DNA of 64,000 nt from Trametes villosa (GCA_002964805.2 PUDQ02000056.1:1-64000), one strand, 5' to 3'; positions 1 through 11,509 are shown, numbered from the stretch's first letter. Numbers and translations are program-made. Notes: generated by a model from the sequence alone, not told the origin.

Positions 1-3000
1 ATCGGGCAAATACGCGAGCTGCACCCGCACGGCAGCTCCTCCATGCACGACGCCGAGCCCACTGATCAAGACGATGATCCCGTTTCTGTGGCAGACAATG
101 GAGCCCCGATGGATGTGGATGAGTGGGTTGACGAGACAGACGGAGAGATGGGTGACGATGTCCTTCATGCGTTGAGGGATTTCGTCGGAGATCGGTGCGT
201 CCTCCAGGCCCTCAGGGATATTCATATCGCTTACAGCACCTTCTCTATAGCTGGCCCTTCCGAAAGTCTCAAGATACCCGGCCCTGGCGTCAGCGACTCG
301 AGAACGCCGATGCTCGGTGGTCCACCCTCCTCGAGCCGCTCACAGCCGCCTACCTCCGCTGGCGTTACCCGCCTGCCGACGCCGCTCCCCCACCGTCTTC
401 GGTTCTCAGGTCGTCAAACGCCCCCCTCTGTCCTATCGGCGCGCACTCTCCCGCTCCCCCCACTCCTGATGCAACAGCGCCGAAATCAACCCCACACGAG
501 AGCACAACAGCTCGCGGGGCGTCCGCGCCCGTTCGTGACCACGCGCGCGCCGACTCCCCTTCCACACGTGAAACACCACCCTCCAGACCGCCCCCGCATG
601 CGTCGGCGACAACGTCCGCAGCGCCCGTAGCGCAGCGCGAGGGGACCGCACCGACAACGCACGAGGCGTCGGCAGCGCGACGCGAGCCAACCGCACCAAC
701 GACGCGCGACGCGTCCACAGCACGGCGCGAGGAGACCACACCGACGATGCACGAGGCGTCCGAGGCGCGAGTCGAGGGGACCGCAACGACGACGCACGAG
801 GCGTTCGTGGCGTCACACGAACAGCTCGCCGCGACGCGCGCCCCGGCCACACCTGCACAACACGGCAGCGCCCCCCACAACCCGCCATCCAATGAACCCG
901 ATGAGCCCCCCACGCGCGTCGTCGAGGCTGCGAGAGCCGCGCACCACGATGCGCGCCCCCCAGAGGTCTCCGCAGCGACGGCTGAAAGTGCGACTCCGCA
1001 CTCCAAAAGCCGGGACACTACATATGACTTCGAGGTCAATATCGTAGATTTGTACAGTCTCGCGCTCTCCGCGTCCATCCGCCGTGACGCCACGGATACG
1101 ACTGTTATTGCCATGGCGGAGCAAGGCTATCTCGCTGCAACACCCGTAACCCCCTCGCTCGCAATCACCTTCAACACGCTTGAGCATTTCCGCCTCTTGC
1201 GGTTGCGCAAGCCCTCGTTCAGTCTAGAAGCTTTCGCTAAGGTGCTATGCGACTCATACGCCGTATGTACACGGTGCTATCTCATGTTAACCTTCCATAA
1301 TAAATATATTTTAGTTGCCTTACCGTCGCCGCTACCGTACGGCCCTCAGCGACTGCTTCGACGTCTACATCTCTATATTACGCGCTGTCGACAAACGGGT
1401 GGCTGTCGCCCTGAAACGCGATTCTCCGGACTGGAGGGTCCAGAACTCATGCCCCGCCTGCTGCTATCAGGTGCACTTACTCTGATGAACCTCTGATCAT
1501 GATCGAGATTCAGACGCCGATCTAGCTGCAAGATGAGCCGCCTCTGAAGTTCGCAAGGATGATCGCCATCGACGGCAACAACTCGCTCAAAAGAGTGGCG
1601 AAATTCGGTGATCGCGAAGTTGCAGACCTCCGGGAGTTCACGCAAAGCGACTACTTCCTCTCAACAGAGTTCGTGGACCAGTACAAGGACGAGGTCAAGC
1701 ACAGCGCCGGCGCATCTGGACCGGCCGACGCCGCGGAATCCGCAGATCAACAGGACGATCTCGATTCCGGCGATGACGACGCGCCCGATGGTGATGGGGA
1801 TCACTGCGCGCGGAATTGGAAAGCAGCTGCGCGCGACGAGGACAAGAAGATGTGGAGTATCTTCGACGAGAGCGGTATCTTTGCGGGGGCATGCAGGCAC
1901 GGGTTCATCCTGTGGATAGCTGACATGGTGAAGAGTGGGGAGCTGTACGTATGCTCACATTCTGTTAGGACGCGCGTTCATTTTACCTCTTTACAGCGCG
2001 AAGTACGCTCTGGCGATCATAGCTAAATCCCTCAAGGTCCTCGGGTTCCGACTGCTGATCGGGTACGACATTGGCTGTGTGTTCTGCGGAACGATCGATC
2101 GGAGCTCGTTGGGCGAGGAATTCCGGCGGCTCGCGTGCCGGTGCTGCGTGAACGCGTTCCACGGGTACTCACATAGTCACCAGTGCCAGGTCAAGCATCA
2201 CCCCTCGGTGATCGAAGGGGCGGGGCTCGAGGACCTGGAGACCATGGAGCGGATATTCAGTTCCTCAAATCAGCTCGCGTCGATCACCCGCTACGCGAGC
2301 CGATACCATCGGCGCATGATCATTGACATGTTCTTCAAACAGTGGGACGATGACAAATACGCCAACCTCGCGACAATGCTCCTCAACAATTACCGGCAGG
2401 CTCTCAAAATCATTGAAGAGGAGGCCCCCGCGGTCGAGGCCATTCTTCGGAAGTACAATCACACCTCGGACGACCTCGTGCGCTGGCAGAAGGAGGAGGC
2501 CGAATACTTCGCGACTCTAGGCTCCGAGCACGCAGGTGACATTGCGGCGGTGGAGTACGTCACACTCCTCCGAGAACTCCGGGGAATCGAGTGAGTACCT
2601 TTCCGGTTACCCCACAATCGGCGTTCCTGATCGCGCGCGATCAGGAACAAGCTGGCGACCACCATGTCGAGCTTCGTGACGTCCATTCCGGACGACTACA
2701 CCTTCGCGTCACCCGGGAGTGCTCCGCCTGCGGCCCCTACCTACGGTGCCGATGTCTCTCGCACCCGGAAGAAGGAGACTGAGCGCTGGCACTTACGGGA
2801 GAAGTGGGACAACGTGCATCGCGATGTCATCGCCTTGCAACTGAAGATGGGCATTGACACTCCGTGGCAGCCGGACACGCCGGAGTACGTCGAGACCATG
2901 AAGTATATTGCAGAGCGAGAGTACCGCGTGGCGCTCGAGAGGCTACACGGGCTCGTTGTGCAGCGGCTCTTTGAGCTGCATTCGATGAATATATCGCAAA

Positions 3001-3743
3001 CAGGTAAGTACTTATCGAACTTCTATCCTCTGACAGATCACGATGGCTAACCTTGTTACTATACAGCCTACAAGGTTCGCACGCACATCGCGAAGAACTT
3101 ACAGCGTCGATCCCAGGCTATTCGCACAGCGGTACAACAATACAACGCCGCCGCGCAAGCCCTCACACCGCCGCGTCCATCCCTTGATTGGGCCAAGGTC
3201 ACACAGTACACCTTCCTCGACGAGTTCGAGCTTCTCCGCGATACCCGGAACGACATTCGCGAGAAGCCGTGGGCCGAGCCTCTCCTGCGTCAAGCTATGA
3301 AGAATTCCAACCGAGTCGCGCGCGCGCGCGAGGAGCTCGTTCGCTGCAATGTGGAAACCAACAGGCTGCACAGGTCGATTGTCGATGAGAACGCTGCCCT
3401 CGACCGCGCGACGCGCGAAGCTCGTTCGCGCGGTGATCCCATCGCTGGCGCTTTAGAGCTGTTCCGCGTTCGCCGGAAGCGTGTCAATGCACGCCTTCTG
3501 GCTGTCATATCCCAGCTGTACGCGCTCCCAGGCTTCTCCGGAAGTCGCCAACCGGGCAAGCGCGCGACGGCTGTTGCAGGTGCGGCGGCGGACTCAGCTG
3601 TGGCGGCTTCTCTACTCCCCGGACAAGACGATGTGCAGGGCGAATTGGAGGAGCTACAGTACGAGGGCGCGGAGGTTATCATGGACGATGCTGACATGGC
3701 GGATATGGCGAGGCTAGTCAATTTCACAATGAATATCTCATAG
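1..3743 (+). CDS. KDZ-family transposase (Kyakuja-Dileera-Zisupton), 5' partial
   Basis: Exons by frame and splice signals: <1-194, 251-1262, 1315-1470, 1526-1944, 1997-2590, 2645-3003, 3067-3743. The phases close and give 1136 visible residues. The frame is open to base 1, so the true start may lie upstream; the first visible ATG is at 43. The KDZ core is recognisable: a PSFSLEAFAKVLCD block, IAIDGNNSLKR (Asp about 470), CRHGFILWIADM, IGYDIGC (Asp about 618), a Cys/His cluster CRCC...SHQC, and GLEDLETMER. The two Asp and a Glu in GLEDLE are the likely RNase H-fold catalytic residues, by family analogy. The C-terminal third is helical with a LxPPRPSLDWxKV-type stretch. No stop or frameshift interrupts the visible part, so the element may still be active. 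KDZ transposases move DNA elements and are abundant in Agaricomycetes. Family assignment is confident; the exact 5' exon is not. Confidence 0.88.
627..818 (+). repeat. Tandem 48-bp coding repeat in the KDZ N-terminal region
   Basis: About four imperfect 48-bp units encode a 16-residue repeat of the form ARREGTAPTTHEAS. Units differ by single substitutions (THEAS, TRDAS, MHEAS, THEAF). The stretch is low-complexity (Ala, Arg, Thr, Glu), lies between the N-terminal segment and the first conserved KDZ block, and probably forms a flexible linker. The repeat frame is kept, which fits selection on, or recent expansion within, a coding sequence. Confidence 0.75.
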
Positions 3744-4264
3744 GTGCTCCTGCTTCGAATAGTACACAACGCTCGAGCTCGATCACACCAGATACTGCTC
3801 TCCGCCGCCCGGAAAATGAGAGGTGCTGCTCTGAGGGTACATATAGATCACGTATAGTTGATTAGAGATATACCCACGGACGCATTGATTTTTGAGGAAT
3901 GGCGCAGCACCCACCGGAGAGTGCAGATGCACGCCACACCGAGGCGCTAACCGTCTGAGATCCCGCAACAGCGCAATGCATGTGAGCGCACCCGAACTCA
4001 TCGGTATACAGCGTGTGTATCCTCTTGCATATCTGACCAGATATTCACCACGGTACCTAGGCCTCGCATATGATTACAAAATAAAGGAGAGAGCTATGAA
4101 TCCTACGATGCTCTGAGAGGCTGAGGTCGCAGGTGTGACTTACAGGCGAGACGTGAGACGCGAGACGCGCCGTGGGCGCTCTGCGGCTTGCCCCTCACCA
4201 GTGACCATCTCTCGCCGCGCACTCGCGATCCCCTGCCCCTATACCATCCTCCCTGCTTTCTGAC
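3744..4264. other. Intergenic DNA between KDZ transposase and second module gene
   Basis: No coding exon is supported on either strand. The stretch must hold the 3' end of the transposase transcript and the promoter of the next gene in the same direction. I see no TATA box or repeat that stands out. Confidence 0.5.
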
Positions 4265-5510
4265 ATGCACCACCACTCTGAATCTCCTCAAAAGGACACA
4301 TCGGCATCTCAGGAGAACGCCTGGTATGTTACATTAGGGAAGGACAGCTCGGGAAAGACACAGAACCCGTGAGTTTATTCTATGACTCTGACGCTTCGAA
4401 TCCCACGCGCTGACTTCTTCCTGTACAGCGTCTTCCTACCGGGTGGGAAGTACAGTACCCCCTTTCCCATCGCCTTCAAGGTCTCTTCCGAGGAGTTGGC
4501 AGACGAGATCCTGGAATATCGCGACGCCATCAAGATGATCGAGGCCGCGAAAACGGTCGCCGACCGTGTACAGCTCGCGTACACGCTCCCAGTGGGCAGC
4601 GACATCCTTGCCCAGTACCTCAAGGAGTGTGGGCGTGGGGAGGGGCTGTATTGCGTTGCTTATGGGCGCAATTGCGCGGTCTTCACAATTCAGTACGCCC
4701 CCAGTCTATCGCCCTGTGTTTGTTGATACTCACTCATAGCTTGTAGTAAAGACGCCGTGGAATCCACGAAGGGTGTTTTCAAGCCGATATGGAAGAAGGT
4801 CCCCACCTTCAAGCGAGCGATCGCGTACATGGCCTCGAATGGCCAGTCGGAGAAGCCGACCAACCTGGAGCTGCAACAGCTCTTGAATAAGCACATCGCT
4901 ACGGCCGGTGAGTTCACGCTCATATGTTATCAGTCATCTTCGTATGCGTAGGTCATAAGCTGACGGCCTGTCCAAAGGCAACTCCGAGCAAGTGCAACCC
5001 CCCGCGACGCCGACCCGTGCATCTCGACCCGCTGATCATGCGATGTCATCGCCGATGGTATCGCGTTCGCATCAGCGGCGCGAGCGCGACGCGCCCCCGC
5101 CAAGCCCTGCGCGCTCTCCATCCCCTTCTCCCTCTCCACCGCCGTCCCCTCTGTTCACGCAACCGATGTTCGATCTCCCGCTCGGGGATGGTCTCACGGG
5201 CGACGTCGTCTACCAGTATGCGCGTGACCTCCGCGGCATCACGCGCACGTACTTCCTCCCTGTGCCGCCCTCTACCCGTGTTCCTTCATGCGGGCCGTCA
5301 CTTGATATGTTTTTGCAGGCGTTCGGCTACGATGTCGCCTCGAAGCTCGCCATCGCCTTCGCCTGCGAGACTTCGGACACGATGGGGATGTTCGTCAAGC
5401 AGATGGTTGAGGCAGGACTTCCTGTGCTTGAGGCCAAGTACATGTGGACCTTGTATCAAGCTTCTCCTCCTGGTCCGGCGGCGTCATGGGCAGCAGTAGA
5501 GATCATGTAG
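4265..5510 (+). CDS. Unknown 353-aa protein with viroplasmin / RNase H1 N-terminal-like motif, KDZ neighbour
   Basis: Exons 4265-4368, 4429-4692, 4747-4907, 4978-5510 join in frame from ATG to TAG. Residues about 108-153 (LYCVAYGRNCAVF, then V-x-G-V-F, then KKVPTFKRAIAYM) fit the pattern of the small RNA/DNA-hybrid-binding fold at the N terminus of RNase H1 and in caulimovirus viroplasmin: Y-x-V-x-x-GR, a mid K, then TF-x-x-A. No RNase H catalytic domain follows. A Ser/Pro-rich linker with SPSPSPSP comes next, then a predicted helical C-terminal part containing GYDVASKLAIAF. Same strand as the transposase, 521 bp downstream, so probably cargo of the same element. An optional 57-bp in-frame intron (5262-5318, GTGCCG...GCAG) could shorten the protein by 19 residues. 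Function unknown; the domain assignment is by eye. Confidence 0.72.
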
Positions 5511-5757
5511 TTGTATACTGTACTCTCCCGAACCTTTGTGCTCAATGTATCAGTCCTCGAATGTACTCAATCTCCCGATTTCGATTACTCATGATGTGCT
5601 CTTCCTGCACGTCTGAATCTTTGACGTCTCAGTCTAGCAACCTCACGTGATCTCACGTGGCAATTCAACAACCTCCCCGCAAGACCTCTCGACTGTCAAC
5701 CCTCCATCCTCACGCTGGAACATCTTTTTGCTTTTCTCACACTGCTCACTGCTCCAG

Positions 5758-8118
5758 ATGGCGGTATACGGCAAGGGGAGGCGCCTCGCCGCTCGGCGCG
5801 AGGCATCCCTTGCTCTCCGCAAATATGTTACGCGCCTGCCTCGCAAGCCGTTCAGGGCGCGCCTGACTGTCAGGGTCCGGAAGACACCCGCCGAGAAGCT
5901 GGCCATCTCGGAGAAGCGGGCGGAGAAACGTGAGAAGATGGCAGATGCCCTCTCGGCAGCGCGCGAGGTCATATCCGAGCAGGCTCGCAAAATGCAAGCG
6001 GAATTCGGTGCTCACGACCAGAAGTACTACGAGCACCAGATCCTGCAACACGGTCGCATCTCAACTACCAAGCGTAAAACAAACCCGTGGAACGCGTTTC
6101 TGAGAAAGGAGTTAGAGAAGAGGAACAATGGTGAGATCCATCGCGCTGATACACGCGTCGCGGAACTTACGTACATCGAAGCCCTCCCTCAGGGCGCTCC
6201 GCGGATCTCCGCAACCTCTAATAAGGAGGTCTATAAGGCAATCCAGACTGCGTGGCACGCGATGTCCAAGGAAGAGAAGGAGAAAGTGTCCGAGGAGTTA
6301 GTGAAGGAGTTAGACGAGGAGAAGGAGATGCGGACGTTGTCTGTACAAAGTGTTCCTTTGAATGCTTTTCACGATGTGCGGGCGACCATGGCAGGGATAT
6401 ACGAAGAGGTGATTACCCGGCTCTATTCTCACGCAGAAGCGCGATGCTAACAATGCCGCTCTAGCTCCGGCGGCTTCACGCGCGCACCGGTATCGAAGTG
6501 GGACTGTTCGCGGTCCGGACGGCCAGGCACCAGTACACGCCGCCGTTAACCTTCGGGACGTCGGATCGCGTATACGACTTTTTCAAAGTCTGCATGCAAA
6601 CGACCCTAGACGACGTCAACTGCTCGTTTGAAGCATACTGCCTAAGTGGCGTCTCGGGTAAGTACATTGTCTGCATTATAATCATTCTCCTTGACCGACA
6701 AGTGCAATCCGGCAGGCCTTGTCGAACGGAGCACCGATGTTTTCCAAGCCATTCAGAGTTCCATTGCCAGTCTGATTGCGAGGAAGCTCCGTAAGTAACT
6801 CCTCAATATCTCGTGATCACTGATTTCATTCTCACGCTTATCTCCAGGCGAGGCGACTAAGCATACAGCAAGCAAGATGTTCTATAGCGGATTCGCCGAT
6901 CGTATCACCTCGCGATATGGCATCGTGATCGTCAACTGGCCGCTTCCTAACTTCGTCGCTCCAAGCTCGCTCAAGACAAGGCTTGAGCTCGACACGCTCC
7001 TCAACGCATGGGAAACGGACTCCGCGCGGTTCCGCAAACTCACCAAGACGGAGTGGGAGAGATGGGAGCAGCAACAGACGAGCGAGACGGACGAGGAACT
7101 GGACTACGGCACAGGCGAGATCATTCGCGCCGTCACTCTCGCATCAAATGTCACGCGACGGAGCTCAGCTTCCCTCACGGAGGAGGACGTTCTCTCACCC
7201 GTCATGCCGGTAGCACAGTCTCGGAAGGAGCGCTCCGACGTTGGACAGACTCACAAGAAGCGTAAGGCCACCGCGAACAATAGTGAGGGTGACGGCGACT
7301 CCGGGACGCCCGCAACTCCCGGAACTACGGGCGCCACGACGTCCGCCCTCGGTACTACCGCCTCAACGCCCGTCTCCGCGCCCACGCCCGTCTCCGCGCC
7401 CACGCCCGTCTCCACGCTCGCGCTCGCGCCCGCCCCCGCGCCCGTCTTCGCGCCTGCTCCTGCCCCCGCGCCCGCACCAGCCTCCACGACCTCGCCCGCG
7501 CCCGCGTCCGCGTCCACGCCCACAGGATACCAGCCAGCACCCTTCATATTCTCGTCCTTCTCGTTTGCCCCCCCGGCCGGTATCCCGCACCATCCGCCAT
7601 CACTTGGTCCCGCGCACGCCGGCCCTCCGCCACCACTTAGTCCCGCGCATGCCACTGCCACTCCCTTGGATGCCGCGCGGACACCGTCGGCTACTACTAG
7701 TACCTCCGCCGGCGGCCCCCCTCCTTTCGGTGCACCGGGTTACCTGTTCCCCCCCGCCTTCTCGCAACACCCCGCGCCAACGAACATCCCGGCTCTGAGC
7801 GGTGGCGCAGCTCAGGTGCAGCAACCCCCGACGTTTGCAATCGACCCCGCCCTTCTCGCTGAAAGCGCGCAGCAGCTCGCCGGCGCGTCGGCGTCACGGG
7901 TCCCATCACTATCCGCGCCCCCCCCGCTCGCGCTGCAGGTCGCGCCGGCGCCCCTTCAGCCCGCGCCGACGCCTGTTCAGTCTGCGCCCGCGCACGCGCC
8001 CCCTCCGCCTGCGTCCGCGCCCCAGCCTGCGCCCCCCCAGCCCGCACCGGGGACGCTGACGTTCATAGAATATACGGGAGCCCCCGCGAAGCGCGGCAAG
8101 CGCGGCAAGCGTAACTAG
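5758..8118 (+). CDS. Unknown 729-aa protein with HMG-box-like segment and Pro/Ala-rich tail, KDZ neighbour
   Basis: Exons 5758-6408, 6465-6657, 6716-6790, 6848-8118 close in frame. The ATG at 5758 was chosen because the conserved-looking basic stretch begins there and a pyrimidine-rich tract ends just before it; an in-frame upstream start near 5647 is possible, and a leader intron ending at CCAG is an alternative. Residues 42-85 are rich in Lys/Glu/Ala and may be coiled coil. Residues 107-190 (NPWNAFLRKELEKRN, then VYKAIQTAWHAMSKEEKEK) have the Trp/Phe/Lys spacing of an HMG-box-like DNA-binding helix bundle, with a longer than usual insert. The middle part is globular and unrecognised. From about 500 the chain is Ala/Pro-rich, ending in the basic KRGKRGKRN, a possible nuclear signal. 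Probably a chromatin or DNA-binding cargo protein of the KDZ element; this role is inferred. Confidence 0.72.
7366..7419 (+). repeat. 18-bp tandem repeat encoding TPVSAP
   Basis: Three adjacent 18-bp units beginning ACGCCCGTCTCC encode TPVSAP, TPVSAP and TPVSTL in the Pro/Ala-rich tail. The repeats then degrade into Ala-Pro dipeptides. Likely replication slippage in low-complexity coding DNA. Confidence 0.75.
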
Positions 8119-8539
8119 GTCTATGGCGGCAACGCTGTACTGGCGCGGGCGGCGGTCGTCTGCGGGCGGCCTTCGCGACGCTCAACGTACGGGCGATTCG
8201 CCCCCTGGGTATCCTCAGCATCACGGAAGGGGCGGATTGCGAACTCCTGAAACCAGTATGATAGTTATACCTTAGTAATACATGCCATGTCCCGAGTACG
8301 AAGGGTCCGTTTACCTTGGGGCAGCGCCAGTGCGGGGGCTCACTGTGTGCAACGACGAGCTCGCGCCTCCCCACGACGTCAGGCACACGGTGAGCAGCCT
8401 CCGAAAAGCCCGGAGTCTGGTGCCTGGGATATGACGCGTCATCCCCGGGGTCTGATGACTCAAGCGCCACGGCACCGGGACCCCGTAGACCAGTCAGCCC
8501 CCGCCCCCCTTCCCCGCCCGCCAACAGCGCCGCCCGCTT

Positions 8540-8578
8540 GATATACGGCTGCTATAGTATAACCTGACTGCGTATATC
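8540..8578. repeat. Inverted repeat, 8-bp perfect arms (GATATACG/CGTATATC)
   Basis: Arms at 8540-8547 and 8571-8578 are exact reverse complements with an AT-rich loop. This is the first of three hairpins within 360 bp. Confidence 0.6.
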
Positions 8579-8649
8579 GTACTATAAGCCTAATATAATG
8601 TGGTTTACAAAAAGAACGGGACGAAACGGCCCCGGAATGGGCCGGAAGT

Positions 8650-8678
8650 CGAGCTCGCTGTGGTGGACAGCGAGCTCG
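8650..8678. repeat. Hairpin, 12-bp perfect arms, 5-base loop
   Basis: Arms CGAGCTCGCTGT (8650-8661) and ACAGCGAGCTCG (8667-8678) are exact reverse complements around a GGTGG loop. The stem is GC-rich and should be very stable in RNA or single-stranded DNA. No T-run follows, so it is not a pol III or bacterial-type terminator. Confidence 0.75.
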
Positions 8679-8850
8679 GGGGTACCGACGCCGCGGGCGG
8701 CGTTAGCGCCGGCGTGGGCAGCCCGCCACAGGAGCGAAGCGCCGGTGGGCCGCTAGCCTGGGCGTACTCGTGTATTAGGCAGGGGGGTAGACTACTATAA
8801 GGGGCGATTTATAGCGCTTTTAACGGAGTACAGCCGTAAACGGCAAGAGG

Positions 8851-8900
8851 AGGCTAACTAGCCTGGCATACCCCCCTGGGAACGGCAGGCTAGTTAGCCT
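8851..8900. repeat. Inverted repeat, 15-bp perfect arms
   Basis: Arms AGGCTAACTAGCCTG (8851-8865) and CAGGCTAGTTAGCCT (8886-8900) match exactly around a 20-base C-run-containing loop. Each arm itself contains the near-palindrome GGCTAACTAGCC. A related CTAGCCTGG lies about 100 bp upstream. Such arms are typical of small transposon ends or of structured RNA. Confidence 0.78.
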
Positions 8901-9741
8901 TAGACGCCGTGAGGTCCAGGTGCGGCGGGCTTGCGGCGGCTTCGCGCATCGTTCCGTTCAGTGGAGCAGAGCCGTTTGGGAGAATTGACAAAAATCGGTT
9001 CTTACCGCCTACTGTGCGAGTTTTACAGGCGTTGCGGGTGTCGTTTCGAAGGGGCGCGAGGGCGGAGTGGCTGTATGCACTCTGCGCGGGTGTCCGAAGC
9101 GAGGGAGGGCGGGAAACGGCGGAGAGAGCGTCGGGCACGGCGACAGACAGGCATCCAGTAGTGGAGAGAGACACTCATTGCCAGCCCCAAGAGTGCTTTG
9201 CAGTAGAGGAGAGCGGCCAGAGTCCTTGGAGACGAGGGCGAGCAGGAGAGAGCGAGCGCCCTGAGAGAGCCTGCCAAACGCGCGCGAGAGCTCTCTGACG
9301 GGCGCCTGTCGCGGGGCGCGATCGACACTCGGCGCGTCATGCACGTCCTTTCCCCAGGCATGGTGTTCCCTAGCAGCCTCGCAACCCGCACGAATGCGAT
9401 CCATGCAGCCCGAGGCTCCACAGCACCGGCCCACCAATCGCTGGCCCCCATACGCTCATCCGCCAGGGGTACCGCCAGCCCGCGGCTGCCTTCCTTTCCC
9501 TCAAGCTGCCATCCAGGCCCGGCTGTACGCGCTTCGACGCTCTCAAGCAACACGCTCCTCGCAACCTTCCTGCCCCCTTCGCTCAGCCCGCCGCTCAGAT
9601 GCTCGCGTGCCGACGTCATCGGGCGCAATCCCGCTATAAGAGCGGCTCATGGTCCGAATTGTGTTCGCTCCGAGTCGAAGCCTCATTTCACGCACACCCA
9701 GGACGCTCCCACTCCCGCTGCAGTGACGTTTCATTGCCAAT

Positions 9742-11509
9742 ATGGCGGAACACCGTGCACCGACATTCGACGAAAGCAAGCTCGACAAGCTCTACCCAAC
9801 CTCGTCGCATGCGCCTACGGCACAGGCGCCGCGGCGGTTCCCTGGCGTCACGCCCGAGTCGACCGCGACGCTGCTCGAGACGCTGCGGGATAACCATGCG
9901 AAGTGGCACATCTTCTTCAACGAAAAGCACTTCCACAAGTTAGTCACGCAGGGAGGCTTAGCCTGGGTTGCGCAATGCTGATCGTTCGCACCCGCAGCCA
10001 CGCGAGCCACCATCTCCTCGCGCTGTACCACCTTGGTGCGAACGGGGAGAACATCAAGGCGGCGTACGCGACTCATACGTCGTACCAACGCCATGCGTAC
10101 GAGTCGCCAGGACCGATCACTCGCGACAACTTTCACGAGCACTTAGCTGATGAGGAGTCTGTACACTCCATCTCATGTGTCTCGTACGCACGCTCATGGT
10201 GCTTATATCCTGTCTTGCAGCTACTACAACGCGTATCTCAAGTTCTTCTCCGACGAACTTTTGGACAAAGGCGCAGCTGCAGTAATCGAAGAATACGTCT
10301 TCTCACCAAAAGCGAATATCGAGCCCCCAAAGCCCGGGAAGGAGCCCATGCAGATGGCCAACCGCTTCCTCGCCGGCCTCCTGCACCCTCTCATCCACAC
10401 TGGTTACGGATGCGAATTTGGCCTACTCGGGCAGCTTGCAGAAGGCCTCGCGGAGACTGCAGTGCACAGCCCGCTCGCCCCAGCGCTGACGCCGCCGACG
10501 CTCCTCCAATACGTCAATGCGGCAGCGACCGACGCGAAGAACGCGACTGTGTCCCGCCTCACCTCGCTCTTCCCGACCTTCGGTCTCGGCCAGTCCCAGC
10601 GTGCGGAGCCCGAAACCAAGGCCCCCGCAAAAGGCGTGCACGCGCTAACGCTCGTAGCGCGGCTCATGCGCGACGACGCATTCTCGGCGAAGAACATCCA
10701 GCTCCCGCCGCCCGATGAGAGCGAGGAGGACACGTCGCTCGAGCGCGTGCTGCATCTGCGCGGCGAGGCGCTCGCAGATATCGCGAAGGAGTGGACCGTT
10801 GACGGCACGAACACCGCGGAGGTCGAGGCGAAGATCGAGGAGATCTTCTGGACGAACGTCGTCCTGTTTGGGATCGGTGGCTGGGGCGGCCGCAAGAAGT
10901 CCAAGACTGGCAAGTTCAACGGCGACTTCTTCTTGTGCGTGTATCCTCTTCCTTGCTGTGAGATATTGAGACTGACTGCCTCCACACAGCCTTCATCTTG
11001 TGACGTCTTCCCTCTTCCTCCCTTCAATCGTCTCCTACCTCTCCCCCACCTCGACTGCGATCCTCCTGCGCACCTACCTCCTCAACACGCTCGCGCTTTA
11101 CGTCGCACGCGGCCGCCCTGCGCTCCCCGCCGCCGCCTTCTTCGATGCAGTCCCGCCCGCACCAACCCCGCCCGCCGCCTCGCTCCCGCAAAACGAGCCC
11201 GCGGACGGGACGCTCACGCCCGAGAACCGCACGCCGAGCGCGTGGCTCGCGATCGCGCAGAGCACGCTCGAGCACCCGGACGACCACCACTGCAAGCTGC
11301 AGCGCACGCTCGCGCACTTCGACGCGCTGTACGGCTCGGCGCCCGCCGGGTATCTGAAGAAACTCGGGGTGGAGCTGGATGGGGTGGAGCATATCGATGG
11401 GTCGCTGTTCATCCGCGTCGCGGGGCTCGCGATCGAGAGGATGGGCTGGATGAGGGAGGGGCAGGAGAGCGGTGATTGGGATTTCGAGGGGTTCTTCCAA
11501 GACCAGTAG
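9742..11509 (+). CDS. Questin-oxidase-like protein (DUF4243 family)
   Basis: Exons 9742-9938, 9998-10156, 10221-10934, 10990-11509 give 529 residues from ATG to TAG. The N-terminal half has the family signature: NHASHHLLALYHLGAN, then QRHAYESPGPI, YYNAYLKFF and LLHPLIHTGYGCEFG, rich in conserved His and Tyr. The family includes fungal Baeyer-Villiger-type oxidases that open anthraquinone rings (questin oxidase GedK; related aflatoxin-pathway AflY). Many basidiomycete members lie outside any cluster and have unknown substrates. No polyketide synthase or other secondary-metabolite gene is nearby here, so a stand-alone role is more likely. The third intron interrupts a glycine-rich region. The family call is solid; the reaction is not known. 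Confidence 0.85.

Larger units (their letters stand above)
8119..9741. other. Gene-free stretch with several perfect inverted repeats
   Basis: No exon is supported. Open frames here overlap on both strands and look like GC-rich noise. The part from 8540 to 8900 is unusual: it holds several perfect hairpins listed separately, plus smaller ones such as ACGCCG/CGGCGT near 8690. It may be the right end of the KDZ unit, a small non-autonomous element, or an untranslated structured RNA. The last few hundred bases are the promoter of the questin-oxidase-like gene. Confidence 0.5.

Noticed and set aside
365..1114. 249-codon open frame on the minus strand
   Set aside because: Antisense shadow of the Ala/Arg/Thr-rich repeat part of the KDZ transposase; no motif of its own.
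1949..1968. Short alternative intron in the KDZ gene (GTATGC...TTAG)
   Set aside because: Only 20 nt; the 52-nt intron 1945-1996 with GTACGT donor keeps the frame and restores the conserved SGEL-AKY junction.
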